Notes: a model not told the origin generated them from the sequence alone. Counted from the first letter of the stretch, positions 37,178 through 46,991 are shown. The stretch: DNA of 64,000 nt from Parabacteroides massiliensis (GCF_900155425.1 NZ_LT700191.1:109025-173024); one strand, 5' to 3'. Made by a program: numbers and translations.

Positions 37178-37672
37178 TTATTCCGTCCTGCTGATCGTCA
37201 ATATCTCGGAAAACGAGATCGGCCATTCGATTGCATTCATCAATGTTTCAAAGGTTATCTTTAAATTAAAAGACACAGGAGTATATCCGGAATAAAGATC
37301 ACACACAGTCAAAGCGAGCAACATCTTTTTGTTGTAATGCATTTCCTTCAAAGTAACCAGGCTGGACAATACCGAAACGGAACGTGCCCGTTCAAAGTCA
37401 GAATCGGTAATATTCATTTTCCCTCTCAACGATTGATAATGGCGACAGCTCTCTATATCGGCACTTGTACCCATAGCTTCCACTATATCCAATAATACGC
37501 AACAGATTGCAATTTTCTCCGACTCTCCTGAATTCATATGCAAATTATGGTGCCGCCCTGCTCCCCAATGTTTGGCATCTATATAATTAAAAAGCGTGGG
37601 AACTGTTAATTTACTATTTGAAACTGAGGTATCGCCAAACACCCATCGGACAAATAATAAACAACAGCCCAC
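37178..37672 (-). CDS. Hypothetical protein, TerB-like fold suspected
   Basis: 164 residues, cytoplasmic, no signal peptide. The segment YIDAKHWGAGRHHNLHMNSGESEKIAICCVL... and a later SDFERARSVSVLSSL then KKMLLALTVCDL recall the helical TerB-like proteins of Bacteroidota, in which an acidic 'DG' motif is usual but not seen here. The first residues may not be real; a later Met (about residue 46) is possible. Function unknown. It could be a degenerate paralog. Confidence 0.6.
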   Translation of the reverse strand: MGCCLLFVRWVFGDTSVSNSKLTVPTLFNYIDAKHWGAGRHHNLHMNSGESEKIAICCVLLDIVEAMGTSADIESCRHYQSLRGKMNITDSDFERARSVSVLSSLVTLKEMHYNKKMLLALTVCDLYSGYTPVSFNLKITFETLMNAIEWPISFSEILTISRTE

Positions 37673-37727
37673 GCTCTATTCTATATACACGAGTATATAT
37701 AACAAGCGTGAGCGTCCAGTTGTCTAT

Positions 37728-37773
37728 TATCTTTGTCCGACTTGAAAGTTGGCGATTTTCAGTTCCAAAGATA
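37728..37773. promoter_or_regulatory. Facing pair of -7 boxes in the 37.67-38.0 kb gap
   Basis: TATCTTTG on the plus strand (37728-37735) and on the minus strand (37766-37773) form an inverted repeat with about 30 bp between. The minus copy could serve the TerB-like gene. Nothing on the plus strand uses the other. The gap (37673-38001) also has a short TATATACACGAGTATATA dyad and the galM terminator, and no gene. Confidence 0.35.
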
Positions 37774-37922
37774 ATATCTTAAACGCTTAACGTTATCCAT
37801 CAACAAAACTGCCTAAAAGTCAAAGCTTTGACAATTCTACGTTAAGTGCAAAGATAGGGAAAAACAGCGAACCATATTGTTTACAAAGAAACATTAACAG
37901 ATATAAATCAAAGATTTTTGAC

Positions 37923-37954
37923 AACAAAAAGGGCGGCCTTTTACAGCCGCCCTT
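37923..37954 (-). terminator. Terminator of the mutarotase gene
   Basis: AAGGGCGGC and GCCGCCCTT with a short loop. The minus strand continues TTTTTGTTGTC. Confidence 0.88.
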
Positions 37955-38001
37955 CCAACCATTCCGATTACCGGAAGGTTTTCCTAAAAATAATACGTAT
38001 C

Positions 38002-39138
38002 TTACTTTTCAACCGTGAATTTATAAATACATTCGCTGAAATACTTTTCGCCCGGACGCAACACCACGCTTGGGAAATTCGGCTGGTTGGGAGAATCAGG
38101 ATAATGTTGTGTTTCCAGACACAAAGCACCACGATGCGGATAGATCACGCCTAACTTCCCTTTATCACCATCTTTAGACATGGCATTTCCGGCATAGAAC
38201 TGGATACCCGGTTCATTTGTATAAACTTCAAGCCCGATACCGCTTTTTGCAGAAACTGCTTTTGCTGCCAGAACATTGATGTCGCAATTATTATTCAACA
38301 CCCAGTTATGATCGTAACCTTTACCTCTTACCAGCTGATCGAACGGATCATCGATATGTGCGCCAACTGCAACTGCCGTACGCAAGTCCATCGGAGTTCC
38401 TTCTACCGGATCAAGCGTACCGGTCGGGATCAATGTTTCGTCAACCGGGACATAGGTATCTGCCGCAATCATAATCGAATGATCCAGAATCTGAGAACCC
38501 GGAACACCTGACAGGTTGAAATAGCTATGGTTCGTCAGGTTCACAACAGTCGGCTTGTCTGTCGTAGCTTCGTATTTGATATCGACAGCATTGTCATTCG
38601 TCAACGTATATGTAACCTTCAGGTTCAGGTTTCCGGGGAAACCGGCTTCACCGTCTTTGGAGAGATATGTCAGTTCCACACTCTGGCCGTCTACCTGTTT
38701 GGCATCCCAAACAACCGTATGGTAACCATTCGGCCCACCATGCAGGCAATGCCCGTTGTTATTCTGCGGGAGTTGGTATTCAACACCGTCCAGCGAGAAT
38801 TTACCATTAGCGATACGGTTCCCGTAACGACCGATCAACCCGCCGTAGTTATTGTTTGGATTGTCCACATACTGTTGGATATTATCGTATCCCAAGACAA
38901 CATCCGTCATTTTGCCATCCTTGTCAGGAACCATAACCGACACCAAGCGTCCGCCCCAGTTTGTCACACATGCTTCCGCTCCATTCTGGTTCTTCAACAC
39001 GTATAATGCAGTCGGTTTTCCCTGTACTTCTGATACGAAATTAGATTTCATCAGTCCAGAAAGAGTGGCTTCCTCTTTTTTCTCCGTACATGACAACAAA
39101 ACACACATTGCCATGACAGCCATACATAGTCTCTTCAT
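38002..39138 (-). CDS. galM: Aldose 1-epimerase (galactose mutarotase), lipoprotein
   Basis: 378 residues. A lipobox (VLLSC, Cys17) predicts an exported lipoprotein, as is common for Bacteroidota mutarotases that act on sugars in the periplasm. The catalytic pattern is present: GRYGNRIANG, NGHCLHGG, the base/acid His in LTNHSYFNL and the Glu in TNEPGIQFYAG. It interconverts alpha and beta anomers of galactose or glucose. Single gene with its own terminator and promoter. Confidence 0.93.
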   Translation of the reverse strand: MKRLCMAVMAMCVLLSCTEKKEEATLSGLMKSNFVSEVQGKPTALYVLKNQNGAEACVTNWGGRLVSVMVPDKDGKMTDVVLGYDNIQQYVDNPNNNYGGLIGRYGNRIANGKFSLDGVEYQLPQNNNGHCLHGGPNGYHTVVWDAKQVDGQSVELTYLSKDGEAGFPGNLNLKVTYTLTNDNAVDIKYEATTDKPTVVNLTNHSYFNLSGVPGSQILDHSIMIAADTYVPVDETLIPTGTLDPVEGTPMDLRTAVAVGAHIDDPFDQLVRGKGYDHNWVLNNNCDINVLAAKAVSAKSGIGLEVYTNEPGIQFYAGNAMSKDGDKGKLGVIYPHRGALCLETQHYPDSPNQPNFPSVVLRPGEKYFSECIYKFTVEK

Positions 39139-39176
39139 TTTCGATACTAATAAATTAATGTTTGTTAGATATGCAG

Positions 39177-39206
39177 CAAATATACACTATTATTATCAAA
39201 AACAAA
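39177..39206 (-). promoter_or_regulatory. galM promoter
   Basis: Minus-strand TATATTTG (39177-39184) with TTTG (39203-39206), spacer 18 bp; divergent from the thyA promoter. Confidence 0.55.
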
Positions 39207-39224
39207 CGATGCTGTAGAATAATG

Positions 39225-39255
39225 TTGTTTAATACAAATCACTTTCGTACTTTTG
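39225..39255 (+). promoter_or_regulatory. thyA-folA promoter
   Basis: TTG at 39225-39227 and TACTTTTG at 39248-39255, spacer 20 bp, 19 bp before the ATG. Confidence 0.65.
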
Positions 39256-39274
39256 TCTATCATAATAGAGAAAT

Positions 39275-40069
39275 ATGAAACAATATTTAGATTTACTCAA
39301 TCGTGTCCTCCACGAAGGAGTTAAAAAAGAAGATCGGACAGGAACCGGTACATACAGTGTATTCGGGCATCAGATGCGCTTCAATCTTGAAGACGGTTTT
39401 CCTCTGCTCACGACAAAGAAACTGCATTTGAAATCCATTATATACGAATTACTTTGGTTCCTTCAGGGCGATACAAATGTAAAATACCTACAGGAACATG
39501 GAGTAAGAATCTGGAACGAATGGGCCGATCCGGATGGGAACTTAGGACATATCTATGGTTTCCAATGGCGTTCATGGCCGGACTATAAAGGCGGAAGCAT
39601 CGATCAGATCAGTGAGGCGGTAGAGACTATCAAGCATAACCCGGATTCACGCCGCATCATTGTCAGCGCCTGGAATGTCGGAGACCTGGACAACATGAAT
39701 CTGCCTCCCTGCCATGCTTTCTTCCAGTTCTATGTAGCCGATGGACGGCTGAGCCTGCAAATGTACCAGCGCAGTGCCGATATTTTCTTAGGCGTGCCTT
39801 TCAACATCGCCTCGTACGCCCTGTTATTACAGATGATGGCACAGGTAACCGGGCTGAAAGCCGGAGATTTTGTCCATACGCTTGGTGATGCACATATCTA
39901 TACGAACCATCTTGAACAGGTGAAGTTGCAACTGACACGTGACCCACGGCCTCTTCCCCGGATGGAAATCAACCCGGACGTAAAAGACATATTCGGATTC
40001 CGGTACGAGGATTTCAACCTGACGGGTTATGATCCCCATCCTCACATCAAAGGTGAGGTTGCCGTATAA
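39275..40069 (+). CDS. thyA: Thymidylate synthase
   Basis: 264 residues, the same length as the E. coli enzyme. It converts dUMP to dTMP using methylenetetrahydrofolate. [14 protein letters not shown] at the N-terminus, the catalytic Cys in [10 protein letters not shown] and [17 protein letters not shown] are visible. It is followed by folA, which regenerates the folate cofactor; a family A repeat sits in the gap. Confidence 0.97.
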   Translation: MKQYLDLLNRVLHEGVKKEDRTGTGTYSVFGHQMRFNLEDGFPLLTTKKLHLKSIIYELLWFLQGDTNVKYLQEHGVRIWNEWADPDGNLGHIYGFQWRSWPDYKGGSIDQISEAVETIKHNPDSRRIIVSAWNVGDLDNMNLPPCHAFFQFYVADGRLSLQMYQRSADIFLGVPFNIASYALLLQMMAQVTGLKAGDFVHTLGDAHIYTNHLEQVKLQLTRDPRPLPRMEINPDVKDIFGFRYEDFNLTGYDPHPHIKGEVAV

Positions 40070-40071
40070 GA

Positions 40072-40158
40072 ATTTATGATTTATGAACTGCATGTAGCCA
40101 GACTTCACAAATCACAAATTTGAAATTATAAACCAGGAATTATAAATTATAAATCACT
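40072..40158. repeat. AT-rich repeat (family A) between thyA and folA
   Basis: TTTATGATTTATGAA at the left and several AAATTATAAA/ATAAATCAC units at the right flank a central CATGTAGCC. Looser than the other copies. Confidence 0.6.
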
Positions 40159-40656
40159 ATGAGTACAATTTCAATCATTGCTGCCGTTTCCGACAACAAT
40201 GCGATCGGAAAGAATCTGGGCCTGCTTTGGCACATGCCGGCAGACATGAAGCGTTTCAAAGACCTGACAACAGGCCATGCCGTAATAATGGGACGTAAAA
40301 CATTCGAATCCCTACCGAAAGGCGGATTGCCCAACCGCAAAAATATCGTGCTGACCACCATGCCGGAAGCCGGTTTCGTCAATTGCTTTGCTTGCGAATC
40401 CATGCATGACGCACTGGATATCTGCGAAAAGGAAGAAAACATCTTCATCATCGGTGGCTCTCTGGTTTACAGGCAAGGATTAGGGATTGCCGATAAGATG
40501 TATCTGACCCGTATTCACGAAGAATTTCCGGATGCAGACGCGTTTTTCCCGGTTGTCAACTGGGATCTGTGGGAAGAAGTGGAACGTCAGGATTTTCCCG
40601 CCGATGAGAAAAATCCGTATCCCTACACATTCCTGACTTACGTTCGTAAAAAATAA
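40159..40656 (+). CDS. folA: Dihydrofolate reductase
   Basis: 165 residues. It reduces dihydrofolate with NADPH. Motifs: ISIIAAVSDNNAIGKN, WHMPADMKRFK with the catalytic Asp, GRKTFESLP and FIIGGSLVYRQ. The residue matching E. coli Pro21 is Leu (LLWH). I recall LLWH as common in Bacteroidota DHFRs, so it is probably the family norm and may contribute to low trimethoprim sensitivity. Cotranscribed with thyA. Confidence 0.96.
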   Translation: MSTISIIAAVSDNNAIGKNLGLLWHMPADMKRFKDLTTGHAVIMGRKTFESLPKGGLPNRKNIVLTTMPEAGFVNCFACESMHDALDICEKEENIFIIGGSLVYRQGLGIADKMYLTRIHEEFPDADAFFPVVNWDLWEEVERQDFPADEKNPYPYTFLTYVRKK

Positions 40657-40730
40657 AATTACGCCTAATTAACGGCTATTTTACAACTTTTTGCTCTTTC
40701 TTTGTATCTATATAAAAAACAGGTTTGGAT

Positions 40731-40800
40731 TTATAATTTATGATGTATGATTTATCAGCCATACTTCATAAATCATAAATCTGAAATCATAAATCTGAAA
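40731..40800. repeat. AT-rich dyad repeat (family A) before the macroglobulin-like gene
   Basis: ATTTATAATTTATGATG and TTCATAAATCATAAATC face each other around TCAGCC, making a long hairpin that ends 3 bp before the ATG. Confidence 0.75.
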
Positions 40801-40803
40801 GAT

Positions 40804-43800
40804 ATGAAGATAAGAGCAATTATTGTTTTAGCCCTGATCGCATGCGGAATAGTATCCACTATATTCTACGTAAAAGCAAATCAGGCCTCCACCAACGAAA
40901 AGGCTATAACAGAAGCCATCCAAACGAAAAACACTCCGGCATTGATCCAGGCACTTATCACCCGGATGAAAAAACAACTGGAGAAAGATACCGACACATT
41001 TCCCGAACTGATCAAGGAAGTGGAAACATATGCCGGTACGTGTTCCGACTCGGCATCCGTTGCCGTACTCCACTCCATGATTGCGGAGATGTATAAAAAC
41101 TATTATATGCAAAACCGTTGGAACGTCAACCAGCGGACCGAACTGGCAGGCTATGTGCCCGATGATATCCGGGAATGGACCTCCAACCTTTTCCAAGACA
41201 AGATCAAAGAAGAGCTGACTCTTTCTCTTCAACCGGCACACCTGTTGCAACAAACACCGGTCAGCCAATATAACCTGATCCTGAAGAAAGGGAAAGACAT
41301 GCCTCAACTCCGCCCTACCCTGTATGATTTCCTTGCTTTCCGGGCGATCGACATACAGCCGTCGGATAAATGGTATGAAGATTTGATCGATTTCCGCCGT
41401 ACACAACCGGAAAAGAAAGCTTTGTTGCTGGACGAGTTGGACTACTGGCAATATAAATACGACATCCAGTCTACAAACACCAACGACTACAGAAACACGT
41501 TGGACAGTTTGTATAATGTATACGGCAAAGAGCCGTTTGCCGCCGAAATACGGATTGCCGAAATGAATCTTCTCCAACGGGAACGTTATCAAGGCAACAA
41601 GGCCCACCAAGACTCCGTCCAGGCGCTCATTTATTCGCTTTGCAAAGAAAGTATCGCGCAATATCCCAAATACGACCGCATAAACATCTTCAAGAACCAG
41701 TTGAACGAAATGGAAACGCCGGTCCTGAATATCCAATCCGACAACAATGTGTATCCCGGCAAAGACCTTACGCTGCAACTCAAGTATGTCAACACGCCCC
41801 AACTGATCGTACGCATCTACAAAAGCCTTCGCCAGCCGGAAGATGCCTGGCGCAATTTGTATAAGGGCAGTAACAGCAAACGGGGAGAACTGGTAAAAGA
41901 AATCACATTCGATATGCATCTTCCGAACTCCTACACCGAAGCCGATTCAACCCTGGCCATTCCGATGGACAAGTTAGGGTTGTACGAATATGAGATCACG
42001 GTTCCCGGCAAACAACTGACAGTTGCCAACCGTTTCAGCGTCAGCCGCCTGGCAGCCCTTACCCGGAGTCAGACAAACCATTCGGAAGTGCTTGTCACCG
42101 ACCTGGAAAGCGGCAAGCCGATCGAAGGCGCAACCGTAATCTATTACAAAACCAATATGATGGACGGAACCGTCCAACGTCAAGGAGAAGTCAAAACAGA
42201 CCGGTTGGGGATCGCCGTCCATCCTGCCCAAAAGAAGATCGAACATATACGTCCGGTGTTTCGCGAAGACACCTCCTCCATTATCACGAATGTATATCCA
42301 TACGGCATTTCCCGCTCCGGCCTGGAAAAGGAGACAGTCGATTTGTCGCTCTTCACGGACCGGGGCATCTACCGGCCGGGGCAAAACATATTCTTCAAAG
42401 GTATCGCTTATGTGAAAGACACGGACAACCCGCATGTAGTGGCCGGACGCACCTATACCGTCACCTTGTGGGCTGCCAACTACAAGGAAGTGGCCAGCAA
42501 AGAATTCAAGACCGACCGGTTCGGCTCTTTCAACGGAGAGTTCACCATCCCGGCACAGACTTTGAGCGGGAATTTCACGCTTGTTACAGAAAGGTCTCGT
42601 ACGAATATCCGGGTAGAAGAATACAAACGCCCGACTTTCAAAGTCAGTTTCCTGCCGCTCAAGGAAGAAGTGTCCTTCGGCCATCCGGTAAAACTGACAG
42701 GCGAAGCACAGACTTTCTCCGGTATAAACTTACAGGAAGGCGAAATAAACTGGACGATCACCCGTCGCCCGTTCTGGGCACGTTTCTATATGCCGAACCC
42801 GTTCGACTTTACATACAAGCAAGTGGCCAACGGAACGGCCAAAGTTGACGGTAAAGGTAATTTCACGATCTCCTTCGTACCCGAACGACCGGAAACGGAA
42901 GGTCTGCGCCCCATCTATCAGAGCTACGAAGTAACGGCAACCCTGACCGACAGCAAAGGAGAGACACAAGAAGCAAGCTACACTTTCTCCGTCGGCGACA
43001 CAGGTATCCTGCTGGATATCCAAATGCCCGGACAGGAAATGGAGAGCGATTCCGCCAAAGCGGTGATAACGGCTTATACCGTGAACAGGCAGAAAACATC
43101 TGCGAAAGGAAGTTACACGATTTATTCCCTGTCGGACGAAAAGCAGGGAAAAGAGATGTTCGGTGCAGACCAGTATAAGGTCAATAAGCAGATGACTACA
43201 GGATCCTTCATTACGGGAGATGAAATATCGCCTGTCGCATTCCGCGAGTTGCCGGCAGGGCGTTATCGCCTGGAAGTAAAATCGGCCGACTCTCACGGGA
43301 AAGAAGTTTCCGCCCATCAAGATTTCATCCTGTACAGCCGTCAGGATAAGCGCCCTCCCGTATTTATGCATACCTGGCTGATCAAGGAGCACACGACCTG
43401 TACACCGGGAGAAGAGGCCGCGTTCATATTCGGAACATCCGACAAGGACACACATATATTATATGAAATTTATACGGCAGACAAGAAATGCACGGAGCGT
43501 AAACTGATCCGGTTAAGCGATGAAAACCGGACTTTCCGCATTCCGTTTAAAGAGACGGACGGGGATGGATTCACCGTATCCTTCACGTTTGTCAAAGACG
43601 GTAAGATGTATGTGACACAAGTCCCGGTCTACCGTCGCCAACCAGACAGAAGATTGACAATTCTGGCTGAGACATTCCGCGACCACCTGCTGCCGGGAAG
43701 TAAGGAAAACTGGAAATTCAGGATTACGGATGCGGATTCGGCAACCGTCTCTGCCGAAGTTTTGGCAAGCATGTACGATGCTTCATTGGATAAGTTATTG

Positions 43801-46497
43801 CCTTTCAACTGGTCTTTCTCTCCTCAGAGATCCATATTCCTGTACGCTCCGCGTTTCTCGGAAGGAACTGCATTCACAAACAGCAGCCGGTACGAAACAG
43901 GAAACAGAAAAGGTTTGAACGTCCCGCAGTACCAATACGACTGCCTCGACTGGCAGGATGTGTTGTCGTTAGGATACCGTTACGGACGCAGTAACCGCGC
44001 GTATCTAACCGGAGCCGTCATGAAATCGGCAGCAGCCCCGGCAGTAGCCGAAGCCTTCAACGTCATAGAAGACAGTGCACCCCTGGAAGAATCGGCCGTA
44101 CGGATGGGACAAGGCGTCGCCGATATCATCGCAGAAGAAGAGGTTAAATCGGACGGTCCGGGCATCTACAGAAGAGAACTGCAAGAGCCGATCCAACTCC
44201 GTGAAAACTTCGCCGAAACCGCTTTCTTCTATCCGGCATTAGTGACCGACGAAGCCGGTGACGTAGTGTTCAGCTTCACGATGCCCGAAAGCAACACGAC
44301 CTGGAAACTGCAACTGTTGGCACAGACGGAAGACCTGAAATACGGTTACCTGTCACGCGAAATCATCACCAATAAGCCGTTGATGGTCACTCCCAACCTG
44401 CCGCGTTTCCTACGCCAAGGCGATGAAGTGACCCTTACGGCACAGGTCAGCAACCAGTCGTCTGCCACTATGGACGGACGCGCCAGCCTGGAACTGTTCG
44501 ATCCGGACAACAACCAGCCGGTGATCTGCCTGACCAAATCGCAGAAACCTTTCACCTTGGGAGCAGACAGCACAACGACAGTCAGCTGGTCATTCAAGGT
44601 TCCGGCCTTCGCGGGCGGTGTTATCGGTTGCCGCATCATGGCCGATTCCGAGAAGGGAAGCGATGGCGAGCAACATTTGATTCCCGTCCTGTCGAACGAG
44701 ATATTGATAACGGAAAGCACCCCGTTCTACCTGTTCGACAAGAATGAGGAAGTGATCCGGTTGAAAAACGACAAAGGTATCAAACCGTTCCGCACGACAC
44801 TGGAACTGACCGCCAACCCTGTCTGGTACGCCGTGCAGGCATTGCCGACCCTCACCCAACCGGAAAACGACAACGTCATTTCCTGGTTTGCCTCTTATTA
44901 CAGCAACACGTTGGCAAGCCACATCGCCAACACCCACCCCCGCATCCAGCAGGTCATCAACCAATGGAAAGCACAAGGTGGAAACGCCGCCACGCTCTAT
45001 TCCAACCTGGAAAAGAATGCAGAGCTGAAAAACATCCTCCTGCAAGAAACACCCTGGGTCTTGGAAGCCGACAACGAGACGGAACAGAAACAACGCCTCT
45101 CCCTCCTGTTCGACATGAACCGGGCTGCCGGACAACGGGAAACTGCCCTGCGCCATCTTCTTGACTTGCAAATGCCGGATGGAGGCTGGGGTTGGTTCAA
45201 AGGCATGTACCCGAGCCGGGAAATCACGCTCTATATCTTGAAAGGAATGAGCCGGCTGACAGAACTGAATGCAGTCGAATATAACCAGCAGGAAAAAGAG
45301 ATGCAGATGAAAGCGCTCAATTTCGCAGACAAGCAAATCCAGTCCGATTACGAATCACTTCAAAAGATCAAGAACTGGCAGAAGAATGAAATTTCTCCAT
45401 TGGAAATCGAATACCTGTTTGTCCGCAGCAATTACCGCGACATTCCGGAGCCCGGTTCGGCTCGTGAGGCGATCCGTTACTATACGACCTTGGCGGAAAA
45501 ACAGTGGAGCAAACAATCCATCTACGGGAAAGGAGAAATAGCCTGGCTCATGTGGCGGAATGGAAAGAAAGAAGTGGCCGGAGACATCCTTGCCTGGTTG
45601 CGTAGGACGGCTACCACTTCCGCAGACAAAGGCATGTACTGGGCGAACAACCGGAGGGGGACAAATTCCTTTGCTTCTCCGATCGACACCCATTGCCTGC
45701 TGATGGCTTTCTTCAATGAAGCCGCGCCCGACAAACTGGAAACGGACCGCATGAAACAATGGCTGCTCAGCCAAAAGCAGACGCAGAACTGGGAATCCGT
45801 CCCGGCAACAGTCAACGCCATCTATGCTTTGCTGCTGACAGGCAGCGATTGGTTGGACACAAACAACACGTGTACAGCCACGTGGGGCAAGCAAACATAT
45901 AGTACGGCAAACGGCGAATCGGGCACCGGCTACCTGAAAGTGACAGTTCCGGATGAGAGAGCAACCACTTCCGAAGGAAACGCCATTTCCATCCGGAAGG
46001 AAGGCCCGGCGCCAGCATGGGGAGCTGTCTACGAGCAATATTTCCAGAACATCAACGAGGTGAAAAAACAGAAAGGAGTCTTGAACGTAGAAAAGAAATT
46101 GTTCGTAGAAACGAATAACGGGAGCGGGCAGCAACTTCGTCCGGTCAGTCCAGCCGAGCCACTCCGCGTCGGCGACAAAGTGGTCGTCCGCCTCGTGGTC
46201 CGTACCGATCGCGAAATGGATTATGTTTACCTGAAAGACCTCCGCGCCGGATGTTTTGAACCGGCTAACCAACTTTCCGGTTCTCTCTACAGGGACGGAG
46301 TCTGGTATTACCAGTCACCGACGGATGTTTCGGAGAATTTCTTCTTTGACCGCCTGCCCCAAGGGACTTTTGTTCTGGAATATGCCGTATACGTGTCACG
46401 CACCGGTGAATATGCAGGAGGAATCAGTACGATCCAATGCCTCTATGCACCCGAATTCGTCTCACATACGGAAGGGGGCATTGTCAAGGTAGATTGA
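40804..46497 (+). CDS. Alpha-2-macroglobulin-like giant envelope protein, thioester lost
   Basis: 1897 residues from the ATG at 40804; the longer frame begins in the repeat. The N-terminal hydrophobic stretch (AIIVLALIACGIVSTIFYV) is a membrane anchor or lipoprotein signal. MG-type beta domains fill the first half (for example LFTDRGIYRPGQNIFFKGI). A Ser/Glu-rich linker at about 1078-1115 is followed by ALVTDEAGDVVFSFTMPES and a helical thioester-type domain (DLQMPDGGWGWFKG). The thioester site (Cys-x-Glu-Gln in active members) reads QPENDNVISW, so no thioester can form. Bacterial members trap proteases or guard the periplasm, but this one would act without covalent capture. Confidence 0.87.
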   Translation: MKIRAIIVLALIACGIVSTIFYVKANQASTNEKAITEAIQTKNTPALIQALITRMKKQLEKDTDTFPELIKEVETYAGTCSDSASVAVLHSMIAEMYKNYYMQNRWNVNQRTELAGYVPDDIREWTSNLFQDKIKEELTLSLQPAHLLQQTPVSQYNLILKKGKDMPQLRPTLYDFLAFRAIDIQPSDKWYEDLIDFRRTQPEKKALLLDELDYWQYKYDIQSTNTNDYRNTLDSLYNVYGKEPFAAEIRIAEMNLLQRERYQGNKAHQDSVQALIYSLCKESIAQYPKYDRINIFKNQLNEMETPVLNIQSDNNVYPGKDLTLQLKYVNTPQLIVRIYKSLRQPEDAWRNLYKGSNSKRGELVKEITFDMHLPNSYTEADSTLAIPMDKLGLYEYEITVPGKQLTVANRFSVSRLAALTRSQTNHSEVLVTDLESGKPIEGATVIYYKTNMMDGTVQRQGEVKTDRLGIAVHPAQKKIEHIRPVFREDTSSIITNVYPYGISRSGLEKETVDLSLFTDRGIYRPGQNIFFKGIAYVKDTDNPHVVAGRTYTVTLWAANYKEVASKEFKTDRFGSFNGEFTIPAQTLSGNFTLVTERSRTNIRVEEYKRPTFKVSFLPLKEEVSFGHPVKLTGEAQTFSGINLQEGEINWTITRRPFWARFYMPNPFDFTYKQVANGTAKVDGKGNFTISFVPERPETEGLRPIYQSYEVTATLTDSKGETQEASYTFSVGDTGILLDIQMPGQEMESDSAKAVITAYTVNRQKTSAKGSYTIYSLSDEKQGKEMFGADQYKVNKQMTTGSFITGDEISPVAFRELPAGRYRLEVKSADSHGKEVSAHQDFILYSRQDKRPPVFMHTWLIKEHTTCTPGEEAAFIFGTSDKDTHILYEIYTADKKCTERKLIRLSDENRTFRIPFKETDGDGFTVSFTFVKDGKMYVTQVPVYRRQPDRRLTILAETFRDHLLPGSKENWKFRITDADSATVSAEVLASMYDASLDKLLPFNWSFSPQRSIFLYAPRFSEGTAFTNSSRYETGNRKGLNVPQYQYDCLDWQDVLSLGYRYGRSNRAYLTGAVMKSAAAPAVAEAFNVIEDSAPLEESAVRMGQGVADIIAEEEVKSDGPGIYRRELQEPIQLRENFAETAFFYPALVTDEAGDVVFSFTMPESNTTWKLQLLAQTEDLKYGYLSREIITNKPLMVTPNLPRFLRQGDEVTLTAQVSNQSSATMDGRASLELFDPDNNQPVICLTKSQKPFTLGADSTTTVSWSFKVPAFAGGVIGCRIMADSEKGSDGEQHLIPVLSNEILITESTPFYLFDKNEEVIRLKNDKGIKPFRTTLELTANPVWYAVQALPTLTQPENDNVISWFASYYSNTLASHIANTHPRIQQVINQWKAQGGNAATLYSNLEKNAELKNILLQETPWVLEADNETEQKQRLSLLFDMNRAAGQRETALRHLLDLQMPDGGWGWFKGMYPSREITLYILKGMSRLTELNAVEYNQQEKEMQMKALNFADKQIQSDYESLQKIKNWQKNEISPLEIEYLFVRSNYRDIPEPGSAREAIRYYTTLAEKQWSKQSIYGKGEIAWLMWRNGKKEVAGDILAWLRRTATTSADKGMYWANNRRGTNSFASPIDTHCLLMAFFNEAAPDKLETDRMKQWLLSQKQTQNWESVPATVNAIYALLLTGSDWLDTNNTCTATWGKQTYSTANGESGTGYLKVTVPDERATTSEGNAISIRKEGPAPAWGAVYEQYFQNINEVKKQKGVLNVEKKLFVETNNGSGQQLRPVSPAEPLRVGDKVVVRLVVRTDREMDYVYLKDLRAGCFEPANQLSGSLYRDGVWYYQSPTDVSENFFFDRLPQGTFVLEYAVYVSRTGEYAGGISTIQCLYAPEFVSHTEGGIVKVD

Positions 46498-46503
46498 AGC
46501 ATG

Positions 46504-46536
46504 CACTACTAATCCCATTTTCATGGGATGGTAGTG
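46504..46536 (+). terminator. Hairpin after the macroglobulin-like gene
   Basis: CACTAC-TA-ATCCCAT / ATGGGAT-G-GTAGTG with a TTTC loop. Only a short T-run follows, so termination may be partial. Confidence 0.65.
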
Positions 46537-46556
46537 ACATTTTGCTAATTTATAAT

Positions 46557-46564
46557 TATCTTTG
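46557..46564 (+). promoter_or_regulatory. Predicted -7 box of the DUF1573 pair
   Basis: TATCTTTG, 32 bp before the ATG. Confidence 0.45.
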
Positions 46565-46595
46565 CATTCTAAACATAGCTAAATAAAAAGAGAAA

Positions 46596-46976
46596 ATGAA
46601 ACAGATTATTTTTATTTTTATGGCAATCCTGCTGGCAACAGGAATGGCTTCAGCTCAAAACAAAGCTGTAATCTCGGCTGATGAGACCTCTTTTGACTTC
46701 GGTACGATCAAGGAAGCAAACGGCAATGTATCGCACGTTTTTAAAATAAAAAATACAGGTGACGCCCCGTTGGTCCTGACCCGTGTCATCGCTTCTTGCG
46801 GCTGTACGACACCGGAATGGACAAAAGAACCGATAGCACCGGGAAAGACAGGCGATATCAAAATCACCTACAACCCGAAAGACAGAATTGCACCGTTTAC
46901 CAAGACTATCTCCGTCTATAGTAACGGTAAAACCGGTAGCTTCATCCTTACAATCCGAGGAGAAGTCGTGCAATAA
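46596..46976 (+). CDS. DUF1573 protein, single domain
   Basis: 126 residues with a signal peptide (cut near GMASAQ). One DUF1573 Ig-like domain: SFDFGTIKEANGNVSHVFKIKN, the conserved SCGCTTPEW and IAPGKTGDIKITYNPK. Periplasmic; function unknown. The next gene begins with a near-copy of the same domain, so the two arose by tandem duplication. Confidence 0.88.
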   Translation: MKQIIFIFMAILLATGMASAQNKAVISADETSFDFGTIKEANGNVSHVFKIKNTGDAPLVLTRVIASCGCTTPEWTKEPIAPGKTGDIKITYNPKDRIAPFTKTISVYSNGKTGSFILTIRGEVVQ

Positions 46977-46991
46977 TCTAAAACAGAGAAA

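Noticed and set aside
40225..40250. Acquired trimethoprim-resistance change (Leu at the Pro21 position) in folA
   Set aside because: LLWH at this site is, as far as I recall, normal in Bacteroidota DHFRs, so it is not evidence of a new mutation.
40747..40803. Upstream start of the macroglobulin-like protein
   Set aside because: The extra codons are translated family A repeat, and the ATG at 40804 begins a proper membrane signal.
40828..41919. 363-codon minus-strand open frame
   Set aside because: Antisense shadow of the macroglobulin-like gene; composition is not protein-like.
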